A stretch of DNA of 38,562 nt from a virus (IMGVR_UViG_3300009686_000008:1-38562), one strand, 5' to 3'. Shown: positions 1 through 6,160, counted from the first letter of the stretch. The notes: generated by a model not told the origin, from the letters alone. Numbers and translations are program-made.

Positions 1-128
1 ATAAGCCGCACCCTGCACTAGCTGTCATCAAATACTATATATATACACTTTTATCAAAATTATGGCAAATAAAGGGGAAGAACAGGGAACAATGGGGAAT
101 AACTATCCATTTATAGCAGTTTTCATCT

Positions 129-178
129 GTTTTCATCAATCTACTAGTAGTTTTGGGTAGTTTTCATCAATCTACTAG
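129..178. repeat. 19-bp direct repeat
   Basis: GTTTTCATCAATCTACTAG occurs exactly at 129-147 and 160-178, 31 bp apart (about three helical turns). Its first nine bases also occur at 119-127. No palindrome; it could be a pair of protein sites. Confidence 0.75.
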
Positions 179-636
179 CCCAAATCTACAAACAAATCAA
201 ATTTCAAAATAAAAAATTTTTTATTCCCTTCGTTCTCTTTTCTCTGCTTTCCCTCAACATATAATTTTCTTATAATATAGTAGATGTTGGAGCAATATCG
301 AGGACATAGAAACGGGATGGGATACGGCTACTTTAGTATAATTGCTAACGCATTAAACCACCCAATGACCGATTGTAAGTTGAAAACATTGCGGCAAAAC
401 GTGCGCTGGTATGGATTGATCCGTATATATATAATTAGGACAAACTTGACAAAACTTGCAGAGTGCGCGAAATTGGAATAGTGTGTCAAATTTTAAATAC
501 AAAATGTGGGGTTTTGTCTACGGTACGCACACATACAAATGGCATATACAAAATTGTCACTATTTCGGATTTTTAACAAACATAACAAATTTTGGAAAAT
601 TGCGACAATTGCAGGAAAGGGTGCGGTTTATCAAAC

Positions 637-671
637 TTATATCCTTGATAAATAACAAATCAAGGATATAA
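637..671. other. Inverted repeat / hairpin
   Basis: TTATATCCTTGA (637-648) is the exact reverse complement of 660-671, with an 11-nt loop. No T-run follows on either strand, so it is not a standard terminator. Confidence 0.6.
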
Positions 672-776
672 CGTGTATGAAAATGACGGAGGAGCTGGAT
701 CACCCTGCAATTGTCAGAATATTATAATAATTTGCCGACCTCCGAATTGTCGCAATATTCAGAAAATTGCGCAAAT

Positions 777-803
777 AAAAAAGGTAGGACAACGTCCTAC
801 CTT
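777..803 (-). terminator. Intrinsic terminator of the 873-1199 gene
   Basis: AAGGTAGGAC (781-790) pairs perfectly with 794-803 around a 3-nt loop. On the minus strand the stem is followed by a run of T (complement of the A-run at 775-780). It lies about 70 nt past the stop codon, unlike most other cassettes here. Confidence 0.85.
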
Positions 804-872
804 AATGATGTGTGGATGATATAGGTCCAGGGGGAGTTCCTATACCAATCCTATATAAGGAGGGAGAGGTGA

Positions 873-1199
873 CTACTCGCCGGCCTCTTCCTTTTCCTTA
901 GCTCTCTTAGCCTTGTCCTTCTCAGCCTTAGCCTTGGACTTAGCTTCCTTCTCAGCTGCCTTGACAGCCTTTTCAGCGTACTCTTCCATAGCGTCCTCAG
1001 CGTCGAACTCAAGAGCCTTGGCAACAGCCTTTACTACTACGTACAGGTCAGTGTTGACATCTCTCAGGATAAGACCCTCAGTGGCGCGTCCTACAACCTC
1101 GTAACCAACAGCTCCCAGGTTAGCTTCCAGAGAAGCACCTAGTACCTCGTATACAGTCTCCCTAGCCACGTTCATTTCCTTCACATTTCTCTTTTCCAT
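873..1199 (-). CDS. Lys/Glu/Ala-rich small protein, paralogue 1 of 3
   Basis: 108 residues, function unknown. Residues 1-75 form a compact domain starting MEKRNVKE and containing GRATEGLILRD and YVVVKAVAKALEFDAEDA. The last ~35 residues are almost only A, K and E, predicted helical, highly charged and soluble, superficially like histone-H1-type or coiled-coil tails. It has two paralogues in this window, at 4777-5067 and 6244-6552, sharing the MEKRNVKE start, the G(R)ATEGL core and VVxKxxTKxxxFD. The ATG is preceded by AAAGGCGG. Upstream sit three nearly identical consensus promoters about 100 bp apart, so it is expected to be among the most strongly transcribed genes of the region. The basic/acidic tail would suit binding to nucleic acid or to an abundant host protein, but this is inference. 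Confidence 0.8.
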   Translation of the reverse strand: MEKRNVKEMNVARETVYEVLGASLEANLGAVGYEVVGRATEGLILRDVNTDLYVVVKAVAKALEFDAEDAMEEYAEKAVKAAEKEAKSKAKAEKDKAKRAKEKEEAGE

Positions 1200-1233
1200 T
1201 TTATTACCGCCTTTTTAATTTATTTTGTTTTTT

Positions 1234-1275
1234 GTCTATAACTAATTATACCATGATTTTGGAAGTGTGTCAAGT
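1234..1275 (-). promoter_or_regulatory. Promoter P1 of the 873-1199 gene
   Basis: On the minus strand TTGACA (1268-1273), 17-bp spacer, TATAAT (1245-1250). The -10 lies in the palindrome TATAATTAGTTATA. First of three copies. Confidence 0.9.
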
Positions 1276-1333
1276 TTTTTCTGTCGGATTTTGAAAAGTT
1301 TTTCTGATAGGGAGCTTCACTTCATTTCCTTTT

Positions 1334-1375
1334 CCCTATAACTAATTATACCATGATTTTGGGAGTCTGTCAAGA
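1334..1375 (-). promoter_or_regulatory. Promoter P2 of the 873-1199 gene
   Basis: Second copy: TTGACA (1368-1373), 17 bp, TATAAT (1345-1350), with the same downstream half-spacer AAAATCATGG and the same TATAATTAGTTATA palindrome. Confidence 0.9.
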
Positions 1376-1431
1376 CTTGGTGCGGGAAATTTATTTTTCA
1401 AATTCCTCTGTCCACCGATTCCCTTATTTCT

Positions 1432-1473
1432 TTCTATAACTAATTATACCATGATTTTTGGTTCCTGTCAAGA
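1432..1473 (-). promoter_or_regulatory. Promoter P3 of the 873-1199 gene
   Basis: Third copy: TTGACA (1466-1471), 17 bp, TATAAT (1443-1448), again with AAAATCATGG in the spacer and the TATAATTAGTTATA palindrome over the -10. Confidence 0.9.
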
Positions 1474-1866
1474 TTTAAAATAAAAAATTTAGGCATAGTA
1501 AAGTGTGCGGTGCTTTGGATCCAGCTGTATATATATAATATGCCACAATTGTCTGAATATTCTGAAAATTGCGAAAATTGGATCTACGTGTCAAATTTGT
1601 TAAAAAAATAACACTGTCAGAATATTCTGAAAACTCAGCGGTGCTTTGATATCGGCTGTATATATATAATATAGAAAATTTCTATAATTGTCAGAATATT
1701 CTGAAAATTTGGAAAGTTCTGTCAAATTTGTGAACGAAGTTGGAATTATCTGAAAATTTGCAATATTCTGAAATTTGGCCGCGGCTAGTTGTCTGAATTG
1801 TCTGAAAATTCGCCGACCCAAATTCTGAGAAATAGATCGAATATTCTGACAATTATATCCAAAGGA
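1474..1866. other. Spacer rich in AATTGTC/GAATATTC repeats
   Basis: No supported gene. It contains two related elements, gcggtgctttggatccagct plus GTATATATATAATAT at 1507-1541 and a near copy at 1637-1672, many AATTGTCtGAATATTCtGA half-sites, and a 34-bp palindrome at 1782-1815. Confidence 0.6.
1782..1815. repeat. 34-bp class intergenic palindrome
   Basis: Begins CGGCTAGTTGTCTG and ends CTGAAAATTCGCCG. Same length and ends as the copies at 2834, 2870, 8051 and 8750. Confidence 0.75.
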
Positions 1867-1888
1867 ATAGGAGCTATTAAGCTCCTAT
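1867..1888 (-). terminator. Stop-codon-overlapping terminator
   Basis: ATAGGAGCT (1867-1875) pairs with 1880-1888; the 4-nt loop holds the TAA stop (1877-1879) of the exonuclease gene. The T-tract on the minus strand is interrupted (ATTCCTTT). Confidence 0.7.
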
Positions 1889-2617
1889 ATATTCCTTATA
1901 CAGTTTGGATACCTTTTGCCATGGATTGGATAGAATACCTTTAGTGAAAGCCTTTTTACTTTCTAGTGATTTGATAGCAATCATATATTCAATCTGTACA
2001 TCTTCTAATGCGGTGTGATGTTCCTCATATTCAGGGTTATCAGTTAGATATCTATATACTATCTCTGCGCTTGTTTTGGGATTACCGGACGGTGTCAGGA
2101 AGTTATGAAATTCTACAAATTCCAGATAATCCCATTTTTTCATTAAAAGCGTTTCAACTGCTAAACCCCAAATATCTTGAAATTGTAGCGTGTCGGGGAA
2201 AAATTGCTTAATGTCTTTGTTCTCCTTATCCCACATTTTCAAAAATACCATTGTGGAGCGGATAGCTCTTAAATCGAAATTCAAGTTATATGCCATGAGA
2301 GTGTTATGCTTTACAAGTGATATGTCATGAATCAGTAATTCTAAAATCTCCTTGAATGACCTAACTAGAATGTCAGCCTTGCAAATTCTTTCTTTATACG
2401 TTTCAATCTTAGAACCATAATAGGCGTTATTCATAATAGGATTATAGAAAATTTCTTGAACGATAAATTCTCTGTCTACAATGGTATTACCTTTTTTGTC
2501 AGCTAATTTCCAACCTATATCATAAATAAGGGGAAACGCTAAACCAGGGATATTATCAAGACCTGTTGTTTCAGTATCCAGGACGGTGAGATAATGCTTT
2601 CTGTTGTCAAGTTTCAT
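1877..2617 (-). CDS. DEDDh 3'-5' exonuclease (DnaQ/RNase T-like), copy 1
   Basis: 246 residues. Expected to remove nucleotides from 3' ends of single-stranded DNA or RNA using two metal ions. All DEDDh motifs are visible: Exo I VLDTETTGLD (D14, E16), Exo II NLNFDLRAI (D115), and Exo III HHTALEDVQIE (H201, D206). It is a stand-alone nuclease with no polymerase domain. A paralogue lies at 9888-10619 with the same MKxDNRKxY start, the same motif spacing and a shared SKxxxxGIxxNPWxxxSKxYK C-terminus. The start ATG follows GAAAGGAATTGATAA, a leader found in several other cassettes. A role in phage DNA metabolism, host nucleic-acid turnover or defence against host RNA-based systems is possible; the sequence does not distinguish these. 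Confidence 0.9.
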   Translation of the reverse strand: MKLDNRKHYLTVLDTETTGLDNIPGLAFPLIYDIGWKLADKKGNTIVDREFIVQEIFYNPIMNNAYYGSKIETYKERICKADILVRSFKEILELLIHDISLVKHNTLMAYNLNFDLRAIRSTMVFLKMWDKENKDIKQFFPDTLQFQDIWGLAVETLLMKKWDYLEFVEFHNFLTPSGNPKTSAEIVYRYLTDNPEYEEHHTALEDVQIEYMIAIKSLESKKAFTKGILSNPWQKVSKLYKEYIGA

Positions 2618-2653
2618 AAAATTATCAATTCCTTTCGTGTGCCTTATGTATCT

Positions 2654-2682
2654 ATTATAGCATATATAGCCAATAAATAGTA
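2654..2682 (-). promoter_or_regulatory. Promoter of the 1877-2617 exonuclease
   Basis: Extended -10 TGCTATAAT (-10 at 2654-2659). The -35 position (2677-2682, TACTAT) is poor, suggesting dependence on the extended -10 or on an activator, perhaps through the box at 2688-2708. Confidence 0.65.
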
Positions 2683-2687
2683 GTGCT

Positions 2688-2708
2688 AAACTGGTAATGT
2701 TTCAGCCT
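2688..2708. promoter_or_regulatory. 21-bp box shared with 11,602-11,622
   Basis: CTGGTAATGTTTCAGCC here and CTTGTAATGTTTTAGCC at 11,605, with matching AAA before and T after: 19 of 21 bases agree. Both lie upstream of leftward promoters with weak -35 boxes, 22 bp (two helical turns) apart in register. Confidence 0.55.
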
Positions 2709-2833
2709 ATTTTTTGCCAAACTCGTAGTCAGAATTGTCACACAATTCGCCGTCCCTTTGGAATCTGCCGTATATATATAATATATATGTTTGAATTGTC
2801 AGAATATTCTGAAAATTTGGATCAAGAGGAAGG

Positions 2834-2903
2834 CGGCTAATTATCTGAATATTCTGACAATTCGCCGACCGGCCAGATGTTTAAATTGTCTGATAATTCG
2901 CCG
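2834..2903. repeat. Two 34-bp palindromes in tandem
   Basis: 2834-2867 (CGGCTAATTATCTG...CTGACAATTCGCCG) and 2870-2903 (CGGCCAGATG...CTGATAATTCGCCG), separated by AC. The first also contains the inner palindrome GAATATTC. Confidence 0.8.
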
Positions 2904-2911
2904 CATGAAAA

Positions 2912-2930
2912 AAAGTGCTTAAAGCACTTT
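2912..2930 (-). terminator. Stop-codon-overlapping terminator
   Basis: AAAGTGC (2912-2918) pairs with 2924-2930; the loop contains the TAA stop (2919-2921). The minus strand continues into CTTTTTTTC. Confidence 0.85.
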
Positions 2931-3197
2931 TAGTACTGACTTTTCAAATAGGGTAGAATTTTCAAGATATACGATTAAGTCTTTTAGGTCTTCTTTATAT
3001 ATATAGTCGGGCGCATCATCTTCACAAAGTTCATCTTTCCATTCATAAACTGTAATTTGAAAAGCATCTTCTAACAAAGCTATCTGCTCTAAGATTTCAA
3101 TAGGATATAGCCGGTGGCCTTGTAGCACCTGCACCTCGTCAACATAAAGCATTTCCCAATCTTCAAAACCTGTAACATAAACTATTTGGTGTCTCAT
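2919..3197 (-). CDS. Acidic small protein, translationally coupled
   Basis: 92 residues beginning MRHQIVYVTGFEDWEML, acidic (many D and E in the last 45 residues), no signal peptide or membrane segment, family not recognised. The ATG at 3197 overlaps by one base the TAA of the upstream gene (TAATG), and the Shine-Dalgarno GAGGAG lies inside the end of that gene, so the two are coupled and share one promoter. A longer frame to 3221 exists but would overlap the upstream gene and lacks a ribosome site. Confidence 0.8.
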   Translation of the reverse strand: MRHQIVYVTGFEDWEMLYVDEVQVLQGHRLYPIEILEQIALLEDAFQITVYEWKDELCEDDAPDYIYKEDLKDLIVYLENSTLFEKSVLKVL

Positions 3198-3373
3198 TAT
3201 TCTAGCTCCTCTACTTCCCAATATGAAATTGGTTCGGTATCATATCCATTTGTACGTACTTTCCCCTCGTCTACCATTTTATCAGCTTCATAACGGGCCT
3301 CGTCCATATTTTCAGCTTCAACTTCTACCGTCTCCAAACCAGTAATCGGAATCCATACTCGATATTTTTTCAT
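3197..3373 (-). CDS. Small DpnD/PcfM-like protein
   Basis: 58 residues. The pattern MKKYRVWIP...VEVEAENMDEARYEADKMV recalls small beta-alpha proteins of the DpnD/PcfM-like type (a beta hairpin, then VEAxxxxEAxxxA), common in phages and conjugative elements with no firmly known role; this match is from memory of the pattern. The start was placed at 3373 because AAGGAG stands 8 nt upstream, while the in-frame ATG at 3379 is only 2 nt from it. First gene of a two-gene cassette with 2919-3197. Confidence 0.75.
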   Translation of the reverse strand: MKKYRVWIPITGLETVEVEAENMDEARYEADKMVDEGKVRTNGYDTEPISYWEVEELE

Positions 3374-3401
3374 TTTCATCACTCCTTAATGTTTATACCT
3401 T

Positions 3402-3430
3402 ATTATAGCATACATCATATACTATGTCAA
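3402..3430 (-). promoter_or_regulatory. Promoter of the 3373-2919 cassette
   Basis: TTGACA (3425-3430), 17 bp, TATAAT (3402-3407), with extended -10 TGC. Confidence 0.9.
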
Positions 3431-3442
3431 ATATGTTTAAAA

Positions 3443-3460
3443 TGTTGTAATATTCTGACA
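3443..3460. promoter_or_regulatory. Type I upstream site
   Basis: TGTTGTAATATTCTGACA, imperfect palindrome centred at about -57 of the promoter at 3402-3430. Confidence 0.65.
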
Positions 3461-3466
3461 ATTCGC

Positions 3467-3491
3467 CGGCAAATAATCTGACAATTCGCCG
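3467..3491. repeat. 25-bp class intergenic palindrome
   Basis: CGGCAAATAATCTG...CAATTCGCCG, next to a type I upstream site. Confidence 0.75.
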
Positions 3492-3497
3492 CATGAG

Positions 3498-3525
3498 AAA
3501 AGAGATATATTTCTATATCTCTTTT
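3498..3525 (-). terminator. Terminator of the lipoprotein gene
   Basis: Perfect 12-bp stem AAAAGAGATATA (3498-3509) with 3514-3525, loop 4 nt, 5 nt past the TAG at 3531; the stem itself ends in TTTT on the minus strand. Confidence 0.8.
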
Positions 3526-3530
3526 ATATA

Positions 3531-3980
3531 CTAAGGTTGAATTACACTATCAGGGATAGTATTCATTGGCTCCTCACCAGTTTTTATTTCAATTTCAATT
3601 GGAAGAATGGCTTCAGGTTTGAATATTAGTTCATATCTATAAGGGTTAACATCAGCCGTTCCGATTTGTTCAACAGTATAAGTAACATTATCGCTTAAAC
3701 CTAGAAAGTGTTTTTGATACTTATCAGGTCCGATTTTAGCCGTAACTTCTAACTGATTGTCAGCACTGTCTATATTGATTGAGATATTACCAACCATTTC
3801 TAAGATATAAGTATCTGTGATTGAGTTATAAAAGATAACTCTTCTTATAATTCTAAATTCATCGGCTTCTTTACTAAGGTTATATGAAACCGTCTCGGCC
3901 TCTCTTGAACAACCGTTTAGTATAGGAAGAAAAGTAAACAATACTAGCATAAGAACCACCATTTTTTTAATCTGTTTCAT
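3531..3980 (-). CDS. Phage beta-sandwich lipoprotein
   Basis: 149 residues. An N-terminal lipoprotein signal (K-rich start, hydrophobic residues 8-20, lipobox ILNGC with C24) predicts lipid anchoring on the outer face of the host membrane. The mature part carries SYNLSKEADEFRIIRRVIFYN, GPDKYQKHFLGLSDNVTY and YRYELIFKPEAILP, the pattern I know from phage and prophage lipoproteins of streptococci, enterococci and relatives described as beta-sandwich lipoproteins. Membrane-anchored phage lipoproteins can block DNA entry of related phages (superinfection exclusion, as for Ltp of TP-J34); applying that role here is inference. It has its own promoter, a leader hairpin and its own terminator. Confidence 0.85.
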   Translation of the reverse strand: MKQIKKMVVLMLVLFTFLPILNGCSREAETVSYNLSKEADEFRIIRRVIFYNSITDTYILEMVGNISINIDSADNQLEVTAKIGPDKYQKHFLGLSDNVTYTVEQIGTADVNPYRYELIFKPEAILPIEIEIKTGEEPMNTIPDSVIQP

Positions 3981-4001
3981 TTTAATAATCCCCTTTCTTT
4001 C

Positions 4002-4018
4002 AGGTTATTTCCTAACCT
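4002..4018 (-). promoter_or_regulatory. Leader hairpin of the lipoprotein gene
   Basis: AGGTTA (4002-4007) pairs with TAACCT (4013-4018) just downstream of the transcription start and upstream of the GAAAGGGG ribosome site. Confidence 0.5.
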
Positions 4019-4026
4019 CTATATAT

Positions 4027-4055
4027 AGTATAACACACTTTGTTTTAGCTGTCAA
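4027..4055 (-). promoter_or_regulatory. Promoter of the lipoprotein gene
   Basis: TTGACA (4050-4055), 17 bp, TATACT (4027-4032). Confidence 0.88.
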
Positions 4056-4067
4056 ATTTATTTTGAA

Positions 4068-4085
4068 TGTTGTAATATTCTGACA
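4068..4085. promoter_or_regulatory. Type I upstream site
   Basis: TGTTGTAATATTCTGACA, centred at about -57 of the lipoprotein promoter. Confidence 0.65.
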
Positions 4086-4103
4086 ATTTACCGGTCAAAA
4101 GTG

Positions 4104-4128
4104 CGGCAAATAGTCTGACAATTCGCCG
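4104..4128. repeat. 25-bp class intergenic palindrome
   Basis: CGGCAAATAGTCTG...CAATTCGCCG. Confidence 0.75.
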
Positions 4129-4136
4129 TACAAAGA

Positions 4137-4155
4137 AAAGGTCAAAAAGACCTTT
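4137..4155 (-). terminator. Stop-codon-overlapping terminator
   Basis: AAAGGTC (4137-4143) pairs with 4149-4155; the TGA stop (4142-4144) sits at the loop edge. The minus strand continues CCTTTTCTTTG. Confidence 0.75.
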
Positions 4156-4576
4156 CTTCTCTTTTGATTAAGGTTGAGTAAACTACTGCTTTTTCAATAT
4201 TACTCCAGTCTACTTCTTCCCAAATAGGAGCTTTCAAACACATTAAATCAACTTCTTCTGAATAGTATCCGTTTGATTCTCCGTACCACCTTAAAGTAAT
4301 ACAGGCTTTTTCTGTAGCAATTTTGTAAAAAGATAATGTTTCTTCATCTTTCTTTTCTATGGATTCTTCAGCGAAAAGAATTTTAGAATTTAAAATACTA
4401 TTTAAATCTCCTTCAATCTCCTCAAGATAAACGCTTTCGCAACAATCCTGGAGATGAGTCATTTGAATAACCATACCATTCTTACAATAGAAATAAATAG
4501 AAGTAGAATCTTCATCTTTCTCTATTTTTACAATTGTTTCTCCTTTAAAAATATCAAAATCAACTCTTTGAAACAT
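4142..4576 (-). CDS. DUF7448-like phage protein
   Basis: 144 residues. The pattern GETIVKIEKDEDSTSIYFYC, then MTHLQDCCESVYLEEIEGDLNSI, ILFAEES, TLSFYKIATEKACITLRWYG and SNGYYSEEVDL matches what I remember of the phage family named DUF7448, whose function is unknown; the conserved QDCCE and SNGYYSE boxes are its signature. The start is placed at 4576 (MFQRVDFD) because the GGGG ribosome site is 8 nt upstream; the in-frame ATG at 4582 is too close to it. Separate promoter and terminator. No membrane segment. Confidence 0.82.
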   Translation of the reverse strand: MFQRVDFDIFKGETIVKIEKDEDSTSIYFYCKNGMVIQMTHLQDCCESVYLEEIEGDLNSILNSKILFAEESIEKKDEETLSFYKIATEKACITLRWYGESNGYYSEEVDLMCLKAPIWEEVDWSNIEKAVVYSTLIKREERSF

Positions 4577-4604
4577 TTTCATCACCCCTTTTTCTTTATA
4601 CTTT

Positions 4605-4633
4605 ATTATAACACGTTTTTAATACCTTGTCAA
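4605..4633 (-). promoter_or_regulatory. Promoter of the DUF7448-like gene
   Basis: TTGACA (4628-4633), 17 bp, TATAAT (4605-4610). Confidence 0.9.
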
Positions 4634-4645
4634 ATGTGTTTAAAA

Positions 4646-4663
4646 TGTTGTAATATTCTGACA
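4646..4663. promoter_or_regulatory. Type I upstream site
   Basis: TGTTGTAATATTCTGACA, centred at about -57 of the promoter at 4605-4633. Confidence 0.65.
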
Positions 4664-4751
4664 ATTTACCGGTAAAATCGGCCAAAAGTGTGAATTTTCT
4701 GACAATTATGATCGAAAACGCGGCAAATTGTCAGATAATTCAAAACATTAA

Positions 4752-4773
4752 AAAAGAGCTTTTCAGCTCTTTT
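4752..4773 (-). terminator. Terminator of paralogue 2
   Basis: AAAAGAGCT (4752-4760) pairs with 4765-4773, loop 4 nt; the minus strand ends in CTTTTTTAATG. It lies 3 nt past the TAG stop at 4777-4779. Confidence 0.88.
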
Positions 4774-4776
4774 CTA

Positions 4777-5067
4777 CTAGTCAGCCTTTTTGACGGTTTT
4801 AACTTTGCCGTTCTTCTTGGCTTCCTTGGCTCTCTTTTCGGCTTCCTTCTCCTCAAACTCTTGAACAACCTCACCACCGTCAAAGTCGATAGCCTTAGTG
4901 ATGACCTTTACAACCACGCTCAAACCGTCAGCGTTCTCAAACACCAAACCCTCGGTAGCTCGTCCGATGAACTTATGACCGGAGAATCCGTTATCAACAG
5001 TAGCAACCAAATCAGTGTAAAAATTTTCCCTAGTAGTAGCAGATTCCTTAACATTTCTCTTTTCCAT
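4777..5067 (-). CDS. Charged-tail small protein, paralogue 2 of 3
   Basis: 96 residues, function unknown. Starts MEKRNVKESATTRENFY like paralogue 1, with core GHKFIGRATEGLVFEN and LSVVVKVITKAIDF, then a K/E/A-rich tail shorter and more basic at the end (KNGKVKTVKKAD) than in the other copies. The ATG follows AGGTGATT. Its promoter has a weaker -35 (TTGTAA) than paralogue 1 and carries a type I upstream site at -67, one helical turn further out than usual. Divergence among the three copies is large outside the core, so the duplications are not recent. Confidence 0.82.
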   Translation of the reverse strand: MEKRNVKESATTRENFYTDLVATVDNGFSGHKFIGRATEGLVFENADGLSVVVKVITKAIDFDGGEVVQEFEEKEAEKRAKEAKKNGKVKTVKKAD

Positions 5068-5117
5068 GTGTAATCACCTCGTATTTTATTTAGCTCGGTT
5101 TCCCTTGCTATGAATAT

Positions 5118-5146
5118 AGTATACCATACATCAAAAAATCTTACAA
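5118..5146 (-). promoter_or_regulatory. Promoter of paralogue 2
   Basis: TTGTAA (5141-5146), 17 bp, TATACT (5118-5123). Confidence 0.8.
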
Positions 5147-5168
5147 CCCCTTTTTGAAAAATAATTAA

Positions 5169-5186
5169 TGTTGTAATATTCTGACA
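5169..5186. promoter_or_regulatory. Type I upstream site
   Basis: TGTTGTAATATTCTGACA, centred at about -67 of the paralogue 2 promoter, 10 bp farther than the other type I sites. Confidence 0.6.
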
Positions 5187-5246
5187 ATTCGCCATGAGGA
5201 GCTGGATTTTGAATTGTCTGAATATTCTGAAAACTTGCCGACCAAC

Positions 5247-5271
5247 CGGCTAATTGTGTGAAAATTTGCCG
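5247..5271. repeat. 25-bp class intergenic palindrome
   Basis: CGGCTAATTGTGTG...AAATTTGCCG. Confidence 0.7.
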
Positions 5272-5280
5272 CACAAAAGA

Positions 5281-5302
5281 AATAGAGATTTTACTCTCTA
5301 TT
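5281..5302 (-). terminator. Stop-codon-overlapping terminator
   Basis: AATAGAGA (5281-5288) pairs with TCTCTATT (5295-5302); the TAG of the small membrane gene (5298-5300) is in the stem. The minus strand continues TTTCTTTTG. Confidence 0.75.
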
Positions 5303-5474
5303 CTAAAAAAGTTATTAAGTTTAAAGATATAAAGAAGACTATAAATAAAGCATTTCTAAAGAATTTTAATTCTATATCTTGTCTATCAGCGATACCTATC
5401 GGATACACACCTACGAAAGATATAAATAAAAATAGTAATTCTAAAGCTACGATTATCAAAATTGTTTCAATCAT
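5298..5474 (-). CDS. Small two-helix membrane protein
   Basis: 58 residues: MIETILIIVALELLFLFI at the N-terminus, a short polar stretch (GIADRQDIELKFF), then NALFIVFFISLNLITFLE, giving two predicted transmembrane helices. The ATG at 5474 follows the upstream stop as TAAAATG, so translation is coupled to the zinc-ribbon gene, and the stop lies inside a terminator hairpin, which marks it as the last gene of the cassette. Family not recognised. Membrane-acting phage small proteins include exclusion factors and holin-like proteins; nothing here selects between them. Confidence 0.75.
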   Translation of the reverse strand: MIETILIIVALELLFLFISFVGVYPIGIADRQDIELKFFRNALFIVFFISLNLITFLE

Positions 5475-5475
5475 T

Positions 5476-5700
5476 TTACTCTCTACTTCCTTTCTCTAAA
5501 CTCTTTCCACAAATAGGACAAAAGTTAATTTCAATTTCGATTGAGGCTCTTGTACCCTCATAGTTATAAGCATTATCAATTTCGATGGATATCACAGCAG
5601 AATCTTGTGAAGGGTCATTCTCAACTGATATTGACCATATATCACTATCGGTCATTTGCTCATTATTATAAGTTTTTTTACAGTATGTACATTCATCCAT
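5476..5700 (-). CDS. Small zinc-ribbon protein
   Basis: 74 residues starting MDECTYCKKTY. Two CxxC pairs, C4/C7 and C61/C64 (CPICGKSLEK), frame an acidic beta-strand-rich centre (SAVISIEIDNAYNYEG), the layout of a zinc ribbon with an inserted domain. The CPICG motif near the C-terminus is typical of small phage zinc-binding proteins. Start chosen at 5700, 8 nt after AAGGAG; a longer frame to 5757 runs through the promoter and is rejected. First gene of a cassette with the small membrane protein. Confidence 0.82.
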   Translation of the reverse strand: MDECTYCKKTYNNEQMTDSDIWSISVENDPSQDSAVISIEIDNAYNYEGTRASIEIEINFCPICGKSLEKGSRE

Positions 5701-5728
5701 GTCACTCACTCCTTTTTGTTTATACCTT

Positions 5729-5757
5729 ATTATAGCATACATTTTAATTCCTGTCAA
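5729..5757 (-). promoter_or_regulatory. Promoter of the zinc-ribbon cassette
   Basis: TTGACA (5752-5757), 17 bp, TATAAT (5729-5734), extended TGC. Leader similar to the 3402-3430 promoter (AAGGTATAAAC). Confidence 0.9.
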
Positions 5758-5815
5758 ATTATTTTTTTAAGATAATTTGTCGGCTAATTATCTGACAATT
5801 ATATCTAAAAGAAAA

Positions 5816-5831
5816 GGGACTATATAGTCCC
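5816..5831 (-). terminator. Stop-codon-overlapping hairpin
   Basis: GGGAC (5816-5820) pairs with GTCCC (5827-5831); the TAG stop (5820-5822) is at the loop. The minus strand continues CTTTTCTTTTAG. Confidence 0.7.
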
Positions 5832-6056
5832 AATAGGCTTTGTCTTTTGAGGTGGGGCAACTCTTACCTTGTAGGTATTGTAACCATATTTTAGCATATC
5901 GTTTCGATTCCAACTTCTTTTGTTACATATCTCGGAGATAGCTTTTTTAGTGTATTTGGTATCACCTGCGAAATCTAGCCTTGAATTTGCTTCGATTAGG
6001 CATGAAACCGGCTTATAGCCTTTGTCGGACCAGATAGTAAATTGATATAGTGTCAT
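5820..6056 (-). CDS. Small basic protein, unknown
   Basis: 78 residues, basic, starting MTLYQFTIWSDKGYKPVSCL, with no signal peptide, membrane helix or metal motif. The first ~25 residues could form beta strands and the middle (TKKAISEICNKRSWNRNDML) a helix. Family not recognised. The start is supported by AAGGAG 10 nt upstream; the ribosome site directly follows a TTAGGTATAACCTAA palindrome, so a protein bound there would cover both promoter and the leader's beginning. Confidence 0.78.
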   Translation of the reverse strand: MTLYQFTIWSDKGYKPVSCLIEANSRLDFAGDTKYTKKAISEICNKRSWNRNDMLKYGYNTYKVRVAPPQKTKPIGTI

Positions 6057-6073
6057 TTATACATCACTCCTTA

Positions 6074-6116
6074 TTAGGTTATACCTAATTATAGCACGTA
6101 TTCAAATCAATGTCAA
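6074..6116 (-). promoter_or_regulatory. Promoter with overlapping palindromic operator
   Basis: TTGACA (6111-6116), 17 bp, TATAAT (6088-6093). The perfect-arm palindrome TTAGGTATAACCTAA (6074-6088) touches the -10 and covers the expected start site. Confidence 0.9.
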
Positions 6117-6135
6117 ATATTTTTTACAAAATTGT

Positions 6136-6160
6136 CGGCTAATTATCACACAATTTGCCG
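6136..6160. repeat. 25-bp class intergenic palindrome
   Basis: CGGCTAATT, 7 bp, AATTTGCCG. A partial second copy follows at 6193 (CGGCTAATTTTCAG...). Confidence 0.78.

Larger units (their letters stand above)
1..872. other. Repeat-bearing spacer without a supported gene
   Basis: No open frame here has a convincing ribosome site or resemblance to a family. The stretch holds a direct repeat at 129-147 and 160-178, one GTATATATATAAT element at 423-437, a hairpin at 637-671 (12-bp arms), one GGAGGAGCTGGA repeat at 688-699, several copies of the AATTGTC/GACAATT half-site, and the terminator of the gene at 873-1199. Confidence 0.6.
2618..2918. other. Spacer with tandem palindromes
   Basis: No gene. 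Contains the promoter of the exonuclease gene, a 21-bp box (2688-2708) shared with the 11,600 region, one GTATATATATAATAT element (2770-2784) and two abutting 34-bp palindromes. Confidence 0.65.

Noticed and set aside
284-671. Two plus-strand open frames (65 and 71 codons)
   Set aside because: No ribosome site, composition like the surrounding repeats, GTATATATATAAT element inside, and no resemblance to known proteins.
688-705. Mimic of the 16S rRNA 3' end (GGATCACC near GGAGGAG)
   Set aside because: The extra match GGATCACC occurs at only one of eight copies, so it is likely chance.
1600-1821. 73-codon minus-strand frame
   Set aside because: Lies entirely in repeat spacer, no promoter or ribosome site of the kind all real leftward genes have.
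4454-5073. Plus-strand frames opposite the DUF7448-like and paralogue 2 genes
   Set aside because: They run over promoters and terminators of well-supported leftward genes and have no ribosome sites.
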